DNA of 64,000 nucleotides from Plicaturopsis crispa FD-325 SS-3 (Eukaryota > Basidiomycota > Agaricomycetes > Amylocorticiales > Amylocorticiaceae), in contig KN832559.1 of the NCBI GenBank assembly GCA_000827205.1, positions 925,079 to 989,078 of the forward strand, read 5' to 3'. Positions 11,544 through 22,644 of this stretch are shown piece after piece; the stretch's first letter is position 1, and the number at the start of each line of letters is the position of its first letter. A program made the translations under genes and the position numbers. The notes beneath the pieces were generated by a model. That model worked only from the letters and a program-made list of their open reading frames with translations. It did no database searches and was not told the DNA's origin.

Positions 11544-13025
11544 GGCCCGACGACGTGTGCATGACCTACGTGCTGCGATAAAGTGTAATCTTCATACTTT
11601 ACTGGACTTTTGGATGTAGTTAACAGCTATTGGAATCAATGACTAGTAGTGGTCGATCGAACGTCATTCACTCATGCTTCATCAAGTAGATTCAGAAGAC
11701 ACCCCGGCCGTTCGCATGATCGTGCATGTAGTAGGTCTAGTCCTGCACATGTAGGAGGTCCAGTCCTGCAAAGGCAAAGCATTTCGAGAAAACAGTCTGT
11801 TATTGCGGCGCTTTGCAGCGCAAACTGTTATGTACTCCGTAGCGTATTGACAAGCGACGAAGGGGTAGCCTTACAGACGACAGAGCATCTACCATCCACG
11901 ACCTGAGCGATATTGTATATGATGAGTTAAGTACTATTCACTACAAGAGAGAATACGCACGAGTGGGAAGGGGAATGGGAGCTGGGAGCGACGTCAGGGC
12001 TGGGATATGGCCTGGGGTAATTGATTTTCAAGAAGGCAGCGTCTCAGCTTGATCCCCGTCCGAATAACCGCGTCGACTCATCATCAGCGGGCACTAGATG
12101 TGGCCGCGAAACAGAGACTTGCAGGTTTTCGTAGGCGACGAGCGGACAATAGCCTCTGATGTTACCAGCCAGTTAGAAATGGACCCCACAGCGAGGAGGA
12201 CACACTTACTTGACGTCAAGATTCACCATCGGTTTCCGAGAGCGATCCACAACGTTTCGAGCCCGACGGGCTCCGAACCCGACGGGGAGAAACCCATCGG
12301 GTGCGATCGGGTCAGACATGCTGGTCCCGACAAGGTGCGCAACTATACGTTGCAACGACTGTACGCCGTTGGCGACGGTACGTCTGGAGGAATGTCATGA
12401 GTATGATGGCATTTCCTGGGATGACTAACTTACCGCTGTTGCTCAGCGGATGGCAACCAGTTCGAACGATCGAACTCCCACGTAGTCTGAACGAGCTCTA
12501 TCGCCGGTCTTCAGCAAGTAGACCATACTCGCTATCCCATGCAAAGGTGCCACTCACCGAAAGCGCAAGGTCAGACAAATCCGAGTAGCCGCAGTGAGGA
12601 AGACCTCATTTGAGGAAATCCTGTCTGACAGTCCACTGGATTCGGGGCCAAAGCCCCTACTTTGTTTTACAACGGCTGGCTGATGGTTCAGAGGAATTCA
12701 GACATGCTCCTCATAATCGCAGCGACACTACGCACCGGCACCGTTGGGAAGGACAGCGGTCAAACTGGTCGACGACGAAGAGCTCGCGGGATCGATGGTC
12801 AGACAACCTTATACCAAATCTACTTCAGGGCCGGTAGGTAGGTCACTTGGGTCGACCGAAAGTTATAGGCGCATGTTGGACGCATGTACTTATCGTCAAT
12901 ACACGTCAATGCACGCACAGGTAACATCCGGTTGGTTTCAACTAACTCTGGAAGGTGACATGTGGCATGCACAAGGTATCAGATATATGCGTGTTAGACA
13001 CGACACGAGGAGAAGAGGAAGTCGG
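11544..13025. other. Gene-free region carrying repeat copy A
   Basis: About 1.5 kb with no convincing coding frame. It contains a diverged duplicate of sequence near 28-29 kb (listed separately) and a small local repeat near 11730-11770 in which a GTAGKAGGTCYAGTCCTGCA-like unit occurs twice. A GC-rich stretch near 12255-12310 repeats a CCCGACGGG unit. Otherwise nothing recognised. Confidence 0.55.
11796..12752 (+). repeat. Diverged dispersed repeat, copy A
   Basis: Colinear with 28153-29064 in the same orientation. Anchors: tctgttattgcg (11796); ttgacaag-gacgaa-gggtagcc (11847-11870, two mismatches to copy B); a gggctggg...ggcctggggta block (11998-12030); a tttacaacggctg block (12656-12678); ccgttgggaagg (12741-12752). 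Spacing between anchors is similar in both copies. On the minus strand, possible donor and acceptor sites are conserved between copies around the ccgttgggaagg and tttacaacggctg blocks. This suggests decayed gene relatives rather than a simple repeat. No transposase-like protein is visible. Confidence 0.6.
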
Positions 13026-14735
13026 TCAAGATTTTGCTTTTCTGACCAAGTATTCTTTCCACCACGGAGGTACACTCTGCCTCTGTTCCTCCTTGAGCCT
13101 GGACCAACGGTCCTTTACGATTGACACAAGTTTGCTAGCCGTGTCCAGCTTCGGTCCGTTGCTTTTGAACGAAAGCGGGATTTCGAACACACGGATTTTC
13201 GAGGGATCCACATCGCCGAGGGTCTGCGAGGGAACCCGCAAGTTAGGGCGCGTAGAATCGGGTGACGGTAGATAGGTGATGAGCGTATTCAACGTACTTT
13301 CATGATTTGCTCGCATTCGTACAATCGGGCATTCTTCTTGAGATAGTTTCGGTTGATTTTGAGCTCATCATCCGTGAGCTCCCTGACCCGCAGATCATCC
13401 ATGTCCACTGGTTGTCCCGTCGCTAAATTTTGCAAGTTCTCGGGTGTCTCGAAACTTGCCGCCCAGATTATCACATCTTTGACGTCTCGCGTACTCAATG
13501 GATTGTCGGCGAAAAACCTGGCCACTTGAGCAGACGGCGCGGCCAGTGCCTGCCCTAAGCGAGAGAGGGGCTTAAACACGGGGTTCCTTATCGTCGTTTG
13601 CTCTCCAGTTATGTTGTTAACGCCGTATACCCAACCCTAGAAGGCAGACAAATTAGGAGGCGTGCGATCATAATAATCCACAACCGACTTACATTGTGGG
13701 ACGAAGCGTCTGCAATCACAGAGTGGTCAACGGCATCCTCGTATCGATATTTGGCTATATAAACAGGCAGTAGCACCGGGTATGCAGCTAGCTGTAAGAC
13801 ACGTTCTGTCATGCGTAATCTGAGAAAGACACATGCGACCCACCAAATTTACGTCCACCGTGCTAGGATCGAAACTAAGCTGGTCGTCAATTGTAGCATC
13901 CTCCTCTGAGATATTGTACAGAGCATCCGGAATCACGAGCGGGGAAATAGAGTAGGGCAGGCAGTCGACATCGGTGTCGTGCTGCCTGCAAAGAGCCGAG
14001 GAGAAAGGCAAAGAAGGCGGAAATTCAGAATGCACGGTCTTGTGTCCAAGGTCCCATGCTGAGCTTTCATGGTTGAAGGGAAGACTGGACAACGGTTCAA
14101 AAACAAACCCTAAACGTCGGTGAGCACCTTCACAAGAGATGACGCAGACAGCTTACCTGGCAGGTACCTGGGCAGGGCGCATTGGCATGACGGAGACCTG
14201 ATACGCGTGTAGATGACTATGACGACCTACGAATGCTCGAATTGCACTTTAGCCAGTGCCTAACAAGACGAATCTCAGCTTACAGTGTTTCGAGAAACGT
14301 AGAAACTAGCTGACCGTATCATCACCATCGTGTATTCGAGCCTGAACCTCCGCGTCCATGAACCACACAGGAAGATAAACGGCTTGCATACGCTCGGGCT
14401 GCGGAGGCGTCCAATCGAAGAAGAAAGGCAGCGCCTGTGCTCCCAAAGCCTTCAGTGAATCTGACCATTTGCCCGTATACTGGTCTTTGTGAAAGGTGAA
14501 GTAGGGGCCCATTCTTCGAAGAGCATCTTCCGGTGAAATGACGAAAGGAAATGCTATTGAGAATGGAATAGTGAGCGAGTCGCAATCTATCGCAGGACTA
14601 GAAACGAGATGCGCGACCTCTGACTTTCGGATGATACGTAGGCGGTTCATTGGTGGAATGTCTGCGATACAAAGGCGTCCGCACGCGTGTTTTCCGTGAG
14701 ACTTGACGACATATTGAACCGAGATTTATCGACAT
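13026..14735 (-). CDS. Conserved fungal protein with mitochondrial-type presequence, function unknown
   Basis: Seven exons (14638-14735, 14315-14597, 14157-14226, 13840-14109, 13693-13805, 13298-13636, 13026-13223) give 456 aa, in phase throughout. The N-terminus (MSINLGSICRQVSRKTRVRT, then PLYRRHST) is Arg/Ser-rich and lacks acids, typical of mitochondrial import signals. The body contains paired motifs of the type Y-L/F-P-V-W/Y: AVYLPVWFMDAEVQARI and AAYPVLLPVYIAKYRYE. The second precedes a VYGVNNITGE turn, recalling the 'LPVW-YxY-NGxTG' fold seen in some zinc-ribbon-linked bacterial proteins. The C-terminus is basic (WWKEYLVRKAKS). Similar proteins occur across fungi as I remember, but I know no function. 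Two introns are unusually short (40 nt at 14598-14637, 34 nt at 13806-13839); the latter splice is the least certain. The ATG at 14650 is an alternative start that would lose the presequence. Confidence 0.7.
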
Positions 14736-14911
14736 GAATGCAGCAGCATGAGAATGTCCGCCGCCTACAAAAGTTGTTGGTCCAAGGATTCCTCGGTTAT
14801 CCGGTACGCGCTGAGTTACGTAATATACAGACGCGTTGGACACGTATCTGAGCGTCGCGCCTCAAGTTATACTGGCATGAACACCGTATTCTCCTGGACT
14901 GTCCCCTCGCA

Positions 14912-16562
14912 ATGATCCCTGCGTCGTATTTTCTCGTCGTCCTTGTGCTATTTGCACTTGTGGTACGAGCTGCAGATCTGTACAAAGTCCTCGACGGTTC
15001 GTTAGGACCGTTGCTCTACAATTTCGAGATGATTTACCTGTCGGACAGTGCACAGATCCGCGTCGGAACAGGACATTCGCAAGGCTTACAAGAAGTTAAG
15101 CAAAAAGTACCATCCGGACAAGAACAAGGAACCAGGAGCTGAGGACCGATTTGTAGAGGTTGCACATGGTGAGTATAGCGTCTTCTATGCACTAGGAGTA
15201 CCAACTTACGGACCACCCGCTACCAGCTTATGAGGTGCTTTCTGACCCGGAGGTGAGCATCTGATTTATCTCCATAGAGCCCAAGTATCGATTGGGTGTA
15301 GAAACGGCAAATATACGATCGCCACGGTGATGTGGGTATATTTCCGGTTTATAAGTGTTCGACAGGAAATACTGACTGAGGTGCTCAGGCCGGTTTGAAA
15401 GCACACGAGGGTGGACAGCATGCAAACCCTTTTGACATGTTTTCGAACATATTCGGCGGTCGTGCGTAATTCGAAATATCGACCGGGAATCCTCCAACTG
15501 AGTACATCCCTGCCTACAGATCAAGGCCACCAAGTCCGGCGAGGACCCACAAGCGTAACCGAATTCGAAGTAGACCTCGCAGATATGTGAGTACCGGCGT
15601 ATCTGACCGTAGATACTGTCCTTATACTGCCTTCGTAGATACAAGGGACACAGCATAGACGTATGTCGGGTCTTCTTCCTATATTCTCTTCCTCTGACCG
15701 TTTCCTCCAGTTCATGATCAGGAAACGAATACTCTGCGACCACTGTCGAGGATCTGGCGCGGCGTCGGATAGCGATATCCACACCTGTTCTGGCTGTGGT
15801 GGATCCGGCGTAAAGATGGTACGACAGCAAATCTTCCCAGGCATGTTTGCGCAGAGCCAGTCGACCTGCGACGAGTGTGGCGGCCGCGGAAAGAAGATCG
15901 TCAAGAAGTGCCCTCATTGCAGTGGTAATAAAGTCGTGGACCACAGCGCACACTATACGTTAGAGGTGGTCCCTGGCATGCCAGAGGGCCACGAGGTGGT
16001 ATTCGAGGGTGAGGGTGACGAGAGTCCGGACTGGGAGGCAGGGGATGTTATTCTCCGCGTCAGGAGCCGCAAGGACAAGGGTGGGTGGCGGAGAAAAGAG
16101 AGCACCCTGTATTGGAAGGAGAATATTGGGATTGACGAGGTCAGAGAGGTCCCAATGCAGACATCATTGCTTATAATTAAACCGTTCACCTTCTAGGCTT
16201 TACTCGGTTTCGACCGGAATGTCACCCACTTAGACGGTCATGTTGTGCGGCTCGTACGAGAGGGAGTGACACAGCCTGGTGAGTGTATCCTCTCAGTGTC
16301 TTAGTCAACACAGGGACTGACAATTATTGCATAGGGTTCGTACAAAAGATAGTCGGTGAAGGCTTACCTATATTCGAGCAATCGGGCCATGGGGATCTGT
16401 TCATTGAGTACAACGTCGTACTTCCTGTAGAACTCTCGACAAATATGCGGCGCAGTATGTTCACTGCTCTCTGTTTGCGTTGTCTTGCCTGCTAACATCT
16501 TTCATCTTCCAGAACTCGCGGAAGCGTTCCACGGGTCTGACAGACCAACAGATGAACTTTGA
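14912..16562 (+). CDS. SCJ1: ER luminal DnaJ/Hsp40 co-chaperone, Scj1 type
   Basis: Type I Hsp40 that stimulates the Hsp70 Kar2/BiP in the ER lumen. Eleven exons (14912-14996, 15049-15168, 15227-15252, 15302-15331, 15389-15461, 15520-15586, 15639-15660, 15711-16139, 16197-16278, 16335-16454, 16513-16562) give 367 aa. A signal peptide ([20 protein letters not shown]) is followed by the J-domain with the HPD motif ([12 protein letters not shown]) and [19 protein letters not shown] Gly/Phe linker ([12 protein letters not shown]) follows. Four zinc-binding repeats are present: [24 protein letters not shown] and CPHCSGNK, the last lacking its second glycine. The C-terminal peptide-binding domain ends in TDEL, a variant of the K/HDEL retrieval signal found in Scj1. 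The start and signal peptide are clear. It is divergent from the 13-14.7 kb gene and converges with the PhzF gene 113 bp away. Confidence 0.92.
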
Positions 16563-16675
16563 TAGACACCATTGTCATTCTCAATATTATTTAATTTATC
16601 ATAATTCGTGAGATGTATTGCGTTTTCTCAAGTGAGATATTCATGCAGATTGTAGGAGGACTACTGTGTTTCAAG

Positions 16676-17875
16676 CTATGTCGTCTGAATCGGCGGTACA
16701 CGGATCCACCCCTCGCCAACTTTTACGACTTCACCGGACACCCAACACTCCTGTGCTATGCCATCGTGAGCAAGTACCTTGGCCTGGATCGCACTGGGTC
16801 GTCCCATTTCCGCCCCTTGGCGAATATCGTATGTTGACAGGCCTAACGGCGGGAGAATGCCGGTGTCAAGCAGGACGAGGCCGAGGCTGAAGAAGTTCAA
16901 GATGTGCGGAGAGACATGGACGGTCAAAAAACCGCGAAATAATATAGCATGTAAGTTGCAAGAGTCGCAACTCACCCTAATGAAGCTGAACCGGTTGCTG
17001 GATCTGTAGGCGTAGCAAGAGCGGCGTTAGCAACTTCCCCCCGCACCAACTCGTTCTATCATCTCACCTTCGGCGAAGGAGAGCGGGAACATCCTCTGGT
17101 GGATCTTGGCGGGACGCTCGTCTTGGCCTGACTCAACATAAAACAGTACCAGACCTCTTGCTTTCCCCTCTGTACCATTAGCGACACTAATGAGCGTCCG
17201 AAGATTCGCGAGAACAGGCTTTGCATTGACGACGCTCGCATCATCGGCAACACGCAAGTAGACAAACTCGAGCCCGCATGAAGCCCTGTGCAATGACAGC
17301 ACATGAGCGTCATCCGGCAGGGTCAGTGCGGGGTGGGTGATCCCGGCGGTGGGCAGCGCGACGGCCTTGACGAAAGATGGCGGCGAGGAGATTTCCACTG
17401 CCTGCGCGTTCGCGGACGAGAAGGTTATCTTCACTTTCCCGTAACCGCACGACTGGATAGCGGATGCTTGGGTGGCGGCAATGATGCCTAAGTCCCGCAT
17501 GCTATGCTGCGTCAGGTCGGGGATGCAGGCACTGTGACGAACGACATACCTCCAGGCCGTGCCGATGGAGGGGTGCCCGGCGAACTGGAGCTCTCTGGCT
17601 ATCGTGAATATGCGCACGGAATAGTCGAATTCCACGCCATCGGGTGGCGGCGAAGGGAACGTCGTTTCGGAAAGATTGAATTCTGGAGCGGTCGTGCATG
17701 AGGGGTGGCAGATGCAGCGGAGTCGTATATGGTGCGTACCTTTTGCGATCGACTGGAGCTGGGCTTGTGACAATCCTTGGCTACCGTGAACGATTGCTAG
17801 CTGGTTGCCCGTGTACGGTCTCTCTGGGAGACAAAACACATCTAGCAACGTGTAATTCAAGCGCTCCTGTGACAT
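16676..17875 (-). CDS. PhzF-family isomerase/epimerase-like protein
   Basis: Member of the diaminopimelate-epimerase-fold PhzF superfamily. The bacterial enzyme isomerises trans-2,3-dihydro-3-hydroxyanthranilate in phenazine synthesis, but fungal relatives are of unknown substrate. Five exons (17740-17875, 17550-17682, 17068-17501, 16976-17003, 16676-16886) give 313 aa. Seen motifs: an N-terminal LLDVFCLPERPYTGNQLAIV (beta strand plus G-N loop); EFNLSETTFP, whose Glu aligns with the catalytic acid of PhzF; QFAGHPSIGTAW; EDPATGSASLG, created by splicing 17068 to 17003 and then 16976 to 16886; and QGAEMGRPSAI at the C-terminus. All hallmark loops are intact, so it is probably active. No phenazine genes are nearby, so its role should not be inferred from the name. 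The intron at 17502-17549 has two possible frames; I chose the canonical gtatgt donor. Confidence 0.9.
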
Positions 17876-18339
17876 CTTTTTGAAAGTATTACACTTGGGG
17901 CTGGCTGATGAAGAGTAGTACAAGTACAGAGTCTACTACAGACAGTGGCTCGAGACGTATGCTTGTCAATGACAATGGTCATTGGTCATCGAGTCATAGT
18001 AGAGTTCAGTCATGCTCTCGGATGCTGAACGTCGAGTCAACCAGTGACAGAAGCATATTGAAGGAAATACATTTTCAGCACGGCGAGAGGTCTCCACAGG
18101 AAAGAATTGACAGGTACATAACATAGTACTGAGCTCACAACATGATTTCGAGACGAGATGGTAGCAATGACAATAATGCTGATAGGGCAGTTCAAGAATA
18201 AGGAAACAGTTGAGGAAGTCAGTGGGTTATTGGATGCAAGGGGACGTAAATGTAAGTGGCGGCAGTGGAAAGGGCAGGAGATGAAGGTAGATGAGCAGAA
18301 GTACATACTATATGTCTACGGTAGAGGACAGCAGCCATG
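17876..18339. other. Intergenic region, nothing recognised
   Basis: About 460 bases between the PhzF gene start and the exportin-T stop, both on the minus strand. Holds the PhzF promoter and the exportin-T 3' UTR. No motif identified. Confidence 0.5.
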
Positions 18340-21300
18340 CTATGAGGCGCGCGATGTGCGCACGAAGTCGATGAAGTATTTCCGGAACGATTTGGTGTCA
18401 AGATCGCGTAATTTGGTCGTGAACTCTAGGGCCGTCTCGGGTGGCCAGTTTTGCGAAGGGAGAAAGACCGCAAGGAAGAAGTTGTAGGCCTCGTCACCCC
18501 TCGTTTTGCACACGATCTGCAGGAAGTTGGCTATCTCGTTCAGGATCTACATATGCATGAGTTTCATTAGTGAGTACAGACATGAGGATGGCTCAGACAT
18601 ACCGCGAGTACCTGCCCATCTTTGAGGTTCAAGGCTGGCGATGACAACACGCCGAAAGCGGATGGAACTAGCCGTTCATAGATGAAGCGTTCGAACCCAG
18701 GAACCGAAATTCCTGCGGGGGCATCATCATCCACTTTCTGGCTGACCGCAGATTCGGTGAGACCCCACACAGTGACGCAGCGACCGAAGAACTGGAATGC
18801 AGCTCGTTGCCCGCTAGGGTCCGAGACATTTTCTGCGAGACCCTGCATATTTTCTAGCAAGGGTTCTAGCCCTGCTTTGTTCCCTGTGGTGAAAAGGCAT
18901 GAGATGAGCGATTCTCTCTTCAGAATCTTGCTGACGACGTACGTTCCGAGATGAAGATATGGTTCACTTTCGACGCCATTATGCCGTTTAGTAACGCCAA
19001 GTAGGCTTTCTTTATCTCTGCGTGCGCCAGCTGGTCATCTGTGCCTGTGATAGGCTGAGACATGACGGTCCGGATATGAGCGCTGAGCGGACCAATCAAT
19101 TCGTCTAGAACTTCGAAGAAATCTCGCTGCATCGCCATTAGAACTCAGCAAGAATTCAGATTAAGTTCAACATACCTGAAGTTTATGGATCAATAGGCCC
19201 AGGAAGTTTAGGAAATCGGCCAGCTCTGACGGCTCAAATTGGGTGAGCAGGTTCTTCATGAGTGTAGGAACGAAATGAGTGACAAAGGGCCCTGTAGTAG
19301 CGATGATGCGCGAGAATGCGAACCGCGTCTGTGAAAGTAAAGTAGTTAGTATTTGTATGTGCAAGACAGTCTTTCTGAGACAACTCACCGCATCTCTGAC
19401 TACTTTGAATATGTTCATCGCCTCCAAACATACTAATATCGCTTGTGATGCCTGACCAAACACATCCAACGGAGGCAAAATATAGTCCTTGGGTGGCGGC
19501 GATGGGTAGTCAGGGAATCCTTTCGCGACGTTTCCGATCGCCATAATGATATGATGGACTTTGATGACGGCGAGGATATTCTGTGGACCTTTTGCAGCCT
19601 GCAAGTTCTCCTCAAGCCCGTCCATCAGAGGCTTAATCGTCGAGAGCAGCAGCGTCGCCATTTCCGTAGGTGTCTTGTACAGAAGCGACGTGAGGATTCC
19701 AGCGGTCTCGAAGAGGTATAGCTGCGCGTCGAATATGCCAGGATTGGCTACGGCCTCCGTGATCATGTCTTGCTGTTCGGGGTTGTCCAGTTCCGGCAAC
19801 TCGACTTCAATGACAAGGAGATCTCGAATGCCGTCGACGAGATTGACAGCAAGGTCCACCGACATCTCATTCCTGCAATCTTTGACGAAGCGGTGAAACA
19901 GATAGAAAACACGGGAGCGCACAGCTGAGCTGGCGTTGTGCAACCCTCTGTTGATAAATTTAGTCAGTCAGTCAGTCAGTCAGTCAGTCAATCTGTGATT
20001 CATAGGGGAAAAAAAGACGCACCGAGGGTCGATCATGGCCTGCAGAGTTGGCATGATGCACTCTCGTCTTACTTTGAAAAAGTCGCCATATCGGGCAGCA
20101 GTTTCGAAAAACTGCATAGTGACTTCGCGGCGCGGATACCCAGATATTCCCGACTGCACTAGCGCTGCCAACATCTCTCCGTGGTTTGTAAGCGGGTAGT
20201 CAGAGTAGTCGGTGGCTTTTCGCTTTTCTTTGTCTACCGGAGGTGCATGGCAAAACGCCGCACGGCCCTTGCCACCGCCTGTGAGTGCGGTTTAGAAAAT
20301 TGCACGTTCGGCATGCTTGACAAGGCAATCCCACACTCACTTTTGTTGATCTCTCCAAAGATGTACACTAAGTACACAGCGAGCTCAGCATCGTTCCATT
20401 TGAGTTGGACCCCATTCTGGTACGCTGATAGTCTGCTCAAGGCTAGGGTGCGAACAGCCTCTGTCGCAAGGTCCTGGTCAACCATCAGCACAGAGTCCAT
20501 GAATGATCGCAAGTCCTGGGGGTGGCAGAATATGTCAGGCGATATCATGGCCTGCGGGCAACTGGAGCATACCTTTCGAAGAGTGTCAAATGCGGCTCGG
20601 TCATCTTCGTCCATGTCTTCCGGATCAGCGTCCTCGTCCCATTTCATTTTCTCGAGTATGACACCAAGGAGCGAAGTAAGGAATGTTCGTTTTGTGCCGT
20701 CTATGGGATCAGAGGACGTTTTTCGGATGCGTTTATACTGTGTTGTTAGGGCCATACTTTGTCAAAAGTCGCGTTACGCATCGGTAAATGAACGTGCTTA
20801 CGCTCGTGAGCACGCTGGATAGCAGGGGGAATACGGTGGAGCACGTATCATCGTATTCATCGCCCATGAATCGAAGCATCACGGGTAGAATCTGGTTGAG
20901 CATGACCGTCGCCTCTGACCGAACCGCTTCATCTGGGCAGTCCTGAGAGGTCACAAAAACTTAAGTATCTTTGCGCAAAATGAGACAAGGAACGCACATC
21001 TGATAGTTTCGCCAACTCGAGCCCAAGGACGTTCAGCAGTTTACCCAGCGCTTCCCGATACGACTCCTCGCCCTCGTCGGTGTCTTTGCCTCGCTCTGTT
21101 TGTTGTGCGCGTGTTTTTGATTCCAGTGCATCGACCACTTGCCCGAGGGAAAGCACCTTGATGAGCTGTAGTTTGTCCGCGGGCTCCTTGAGTCCTTTTG
21201 AGACAATTCGAAGAAGGGCTAGAGACGTCGCGAGGCGTATGGGGAGGGAAGGATCGGACAACAGAGAAAAGAGTAGTGGAATCGTTGTCGGGGTGACAGT

Positions 21301-22288
21301 CAGATTGATGTCAATCCACCCTGCACTAGTGTTAGCTCCGTGTCACGTCAAACGAATAGAAAATGACGCACCGACATAATTCCCGAACGTCCGAACACCC
21401 CAATCGACGACTTCGATGACATCCTCTAAATCCCGCTCTGCGTCTGTTTTTCGCAGCGCTGCCATGCGCTCGGCGCCGTCAGCAACGATCGTGAGCACGG
21501 CTTCATTGATCCTCGCCGCGTCTCGGTCTCGCACCATGTCGCGTACCCGGGCATCGCGGGCATGACGCGTAGAATTGTATTGTCGCGCAGACTTTATGAT
21601 TTGGTCGGCAACCTCGCCGGATATTTCGGTAACAAGGTGGAAGAAAAGGAGTGAGACGTGGCGATTAAATGCTGGTTGTGTTTGTGACGAGGTCGAAGTG
21701 GCGGGTCGGATAAGGGTGAACAAATCAACGAAGAACGTGGACCACTGTTCGACATAGGTGCATAAGAAAAACAGCGTCATCGTGTGCGAAAACTTGTTGC
21801 GAATGACTGCGTCCAGGTAAGTATCGGGTCAATATAAAATAGAAGACAACCGTACACGGCGCGTTTGCTTCAGCTGGCCCAAACACATACTCAGACTGGA
21901 TGTAGGTCATGAGGGATTGTTGTAGCGTCCTGAAGGACTCCTCATCCAGAGGCTCGAATCTGCCAAAACTCGTATTAATTGTGTTTCTCGATAATGAGAT
22001 CGCGCCCTCGGACGCGTTTTCTTGGAAAGCGTCGTGAAGACCAAAAGCTCACCGGTTGTCGAAGAAATCATCAAGGACGCGTAAAGCGAAGAACCTAGCT
22101 TGTGGCGGGTATTTTCGAGTGCCGTCGGGGTTGGCATCGACGAAGAGGGCCAGGGCTAGCCGCCAGGTAGTTTCTGCATTTTGTTGTACGGATCCTACGT
22201 ACTCCAGGGCCTGCTGGTGCAGTGTTCCCTGTGTTGGATCAGACGCAATGAGGATGGCCTGCACGACACGGTCGAGGTCTTGCTCCAT
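18340..22288 (-). CDS. LOS1: Exportin-T (tRNA nuclear exportin, Los1/XPOT)
   Basis: Importin-beta family exportin that carries mature tRNAs from nucleus to cytosol with RanGTP. Thirteen exons (22053-22288, 21856-21959, 21372-21806, 20998-21320, 20802-20942, 20573-20737, 20341-20515, 20023-20278, 19389-19947, 19176-19328, 18943-19126, 18603-18883, 18340-18546) give 1072 aa, all in phase and in the size range of XPOT. Family blocks: QQALEYVGSVQQNAETTWRL with RFFALRVLDDFFDNRFEPLD near the N-terminus, FIRNKFSHTMTLFFLCTYVE, DLRSFMDSVLMVDQDL in the middle, FISERNKAGLEPLLENMQ, and WPPETALEFTTKLRDLDTKS near the end. The protein is a helical HEAT-repeat solenoid throughout. Start ATG 22288 lies in the normal MEQDLDRVVQAILIA context. 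One intron (19948-20022) carries a tetranucleotide microsatellite. The promoter is shared with cullin-3. Confidence 0.93.
19962..19990 (+). repeat. (AGTC)7 microsatellite inside an exportin-T intron
   Basis: Seven uninterrupted AGTC units plus one base, in the intron between exons 20023-20278 and 19389-19947. It sits near the acceptor side, so length changes would alter the branch point to acceptor spacing. Confidence 0.95.
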
Positions 22289-22644
22289 TGCGGCGTTGGA
22301 TTGGATCTCGAGACCAATCCAAGCTCCCTCCAGGCTCTATCCGTGACCACAAAAATCGGTGAAGCTGGGACAAGCAGATGCGAAGACTTTGAAAGGTACT
22401 GTACAGAACAGAAATACAGCAGCTGGCAGAGTGTTTGTTACAAGTCGTACTGTCCAGACGAAATCGCGATTCGACTCAGGAAAAGCGCAAGGACAGGGGC
22501 GTTTACTTCTATTTTGAGCGAAACAGCCACGTGCGCGCCTCCGCTGAGCGCTTTGACTGAGTCTGTATACAATGATACATTACACCTACAACGCCTCTTT
22601 CATTCCTACCACCATCATCTTGTCGTTCTCCCGGTAAATCATCG
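22289..22644. promoter_or_regulatory. Shared divergent promoter region, exportin-T and cullin-3
   Basis: 356 bases between divergent start codons (22288 minus, 22645 plus). No TATA box or named operator was recognised. The region is the only space for both promoters. Confidence 0.5.

Noticed and set aside
12455-12490. Palindromic-looking gttcgaacgatcgaac stretch, considered as a tRNA T-arm or operator
   Set aside because: No acceptor or anticodon arm could be folded around it, and no A-box lies at the right distance.
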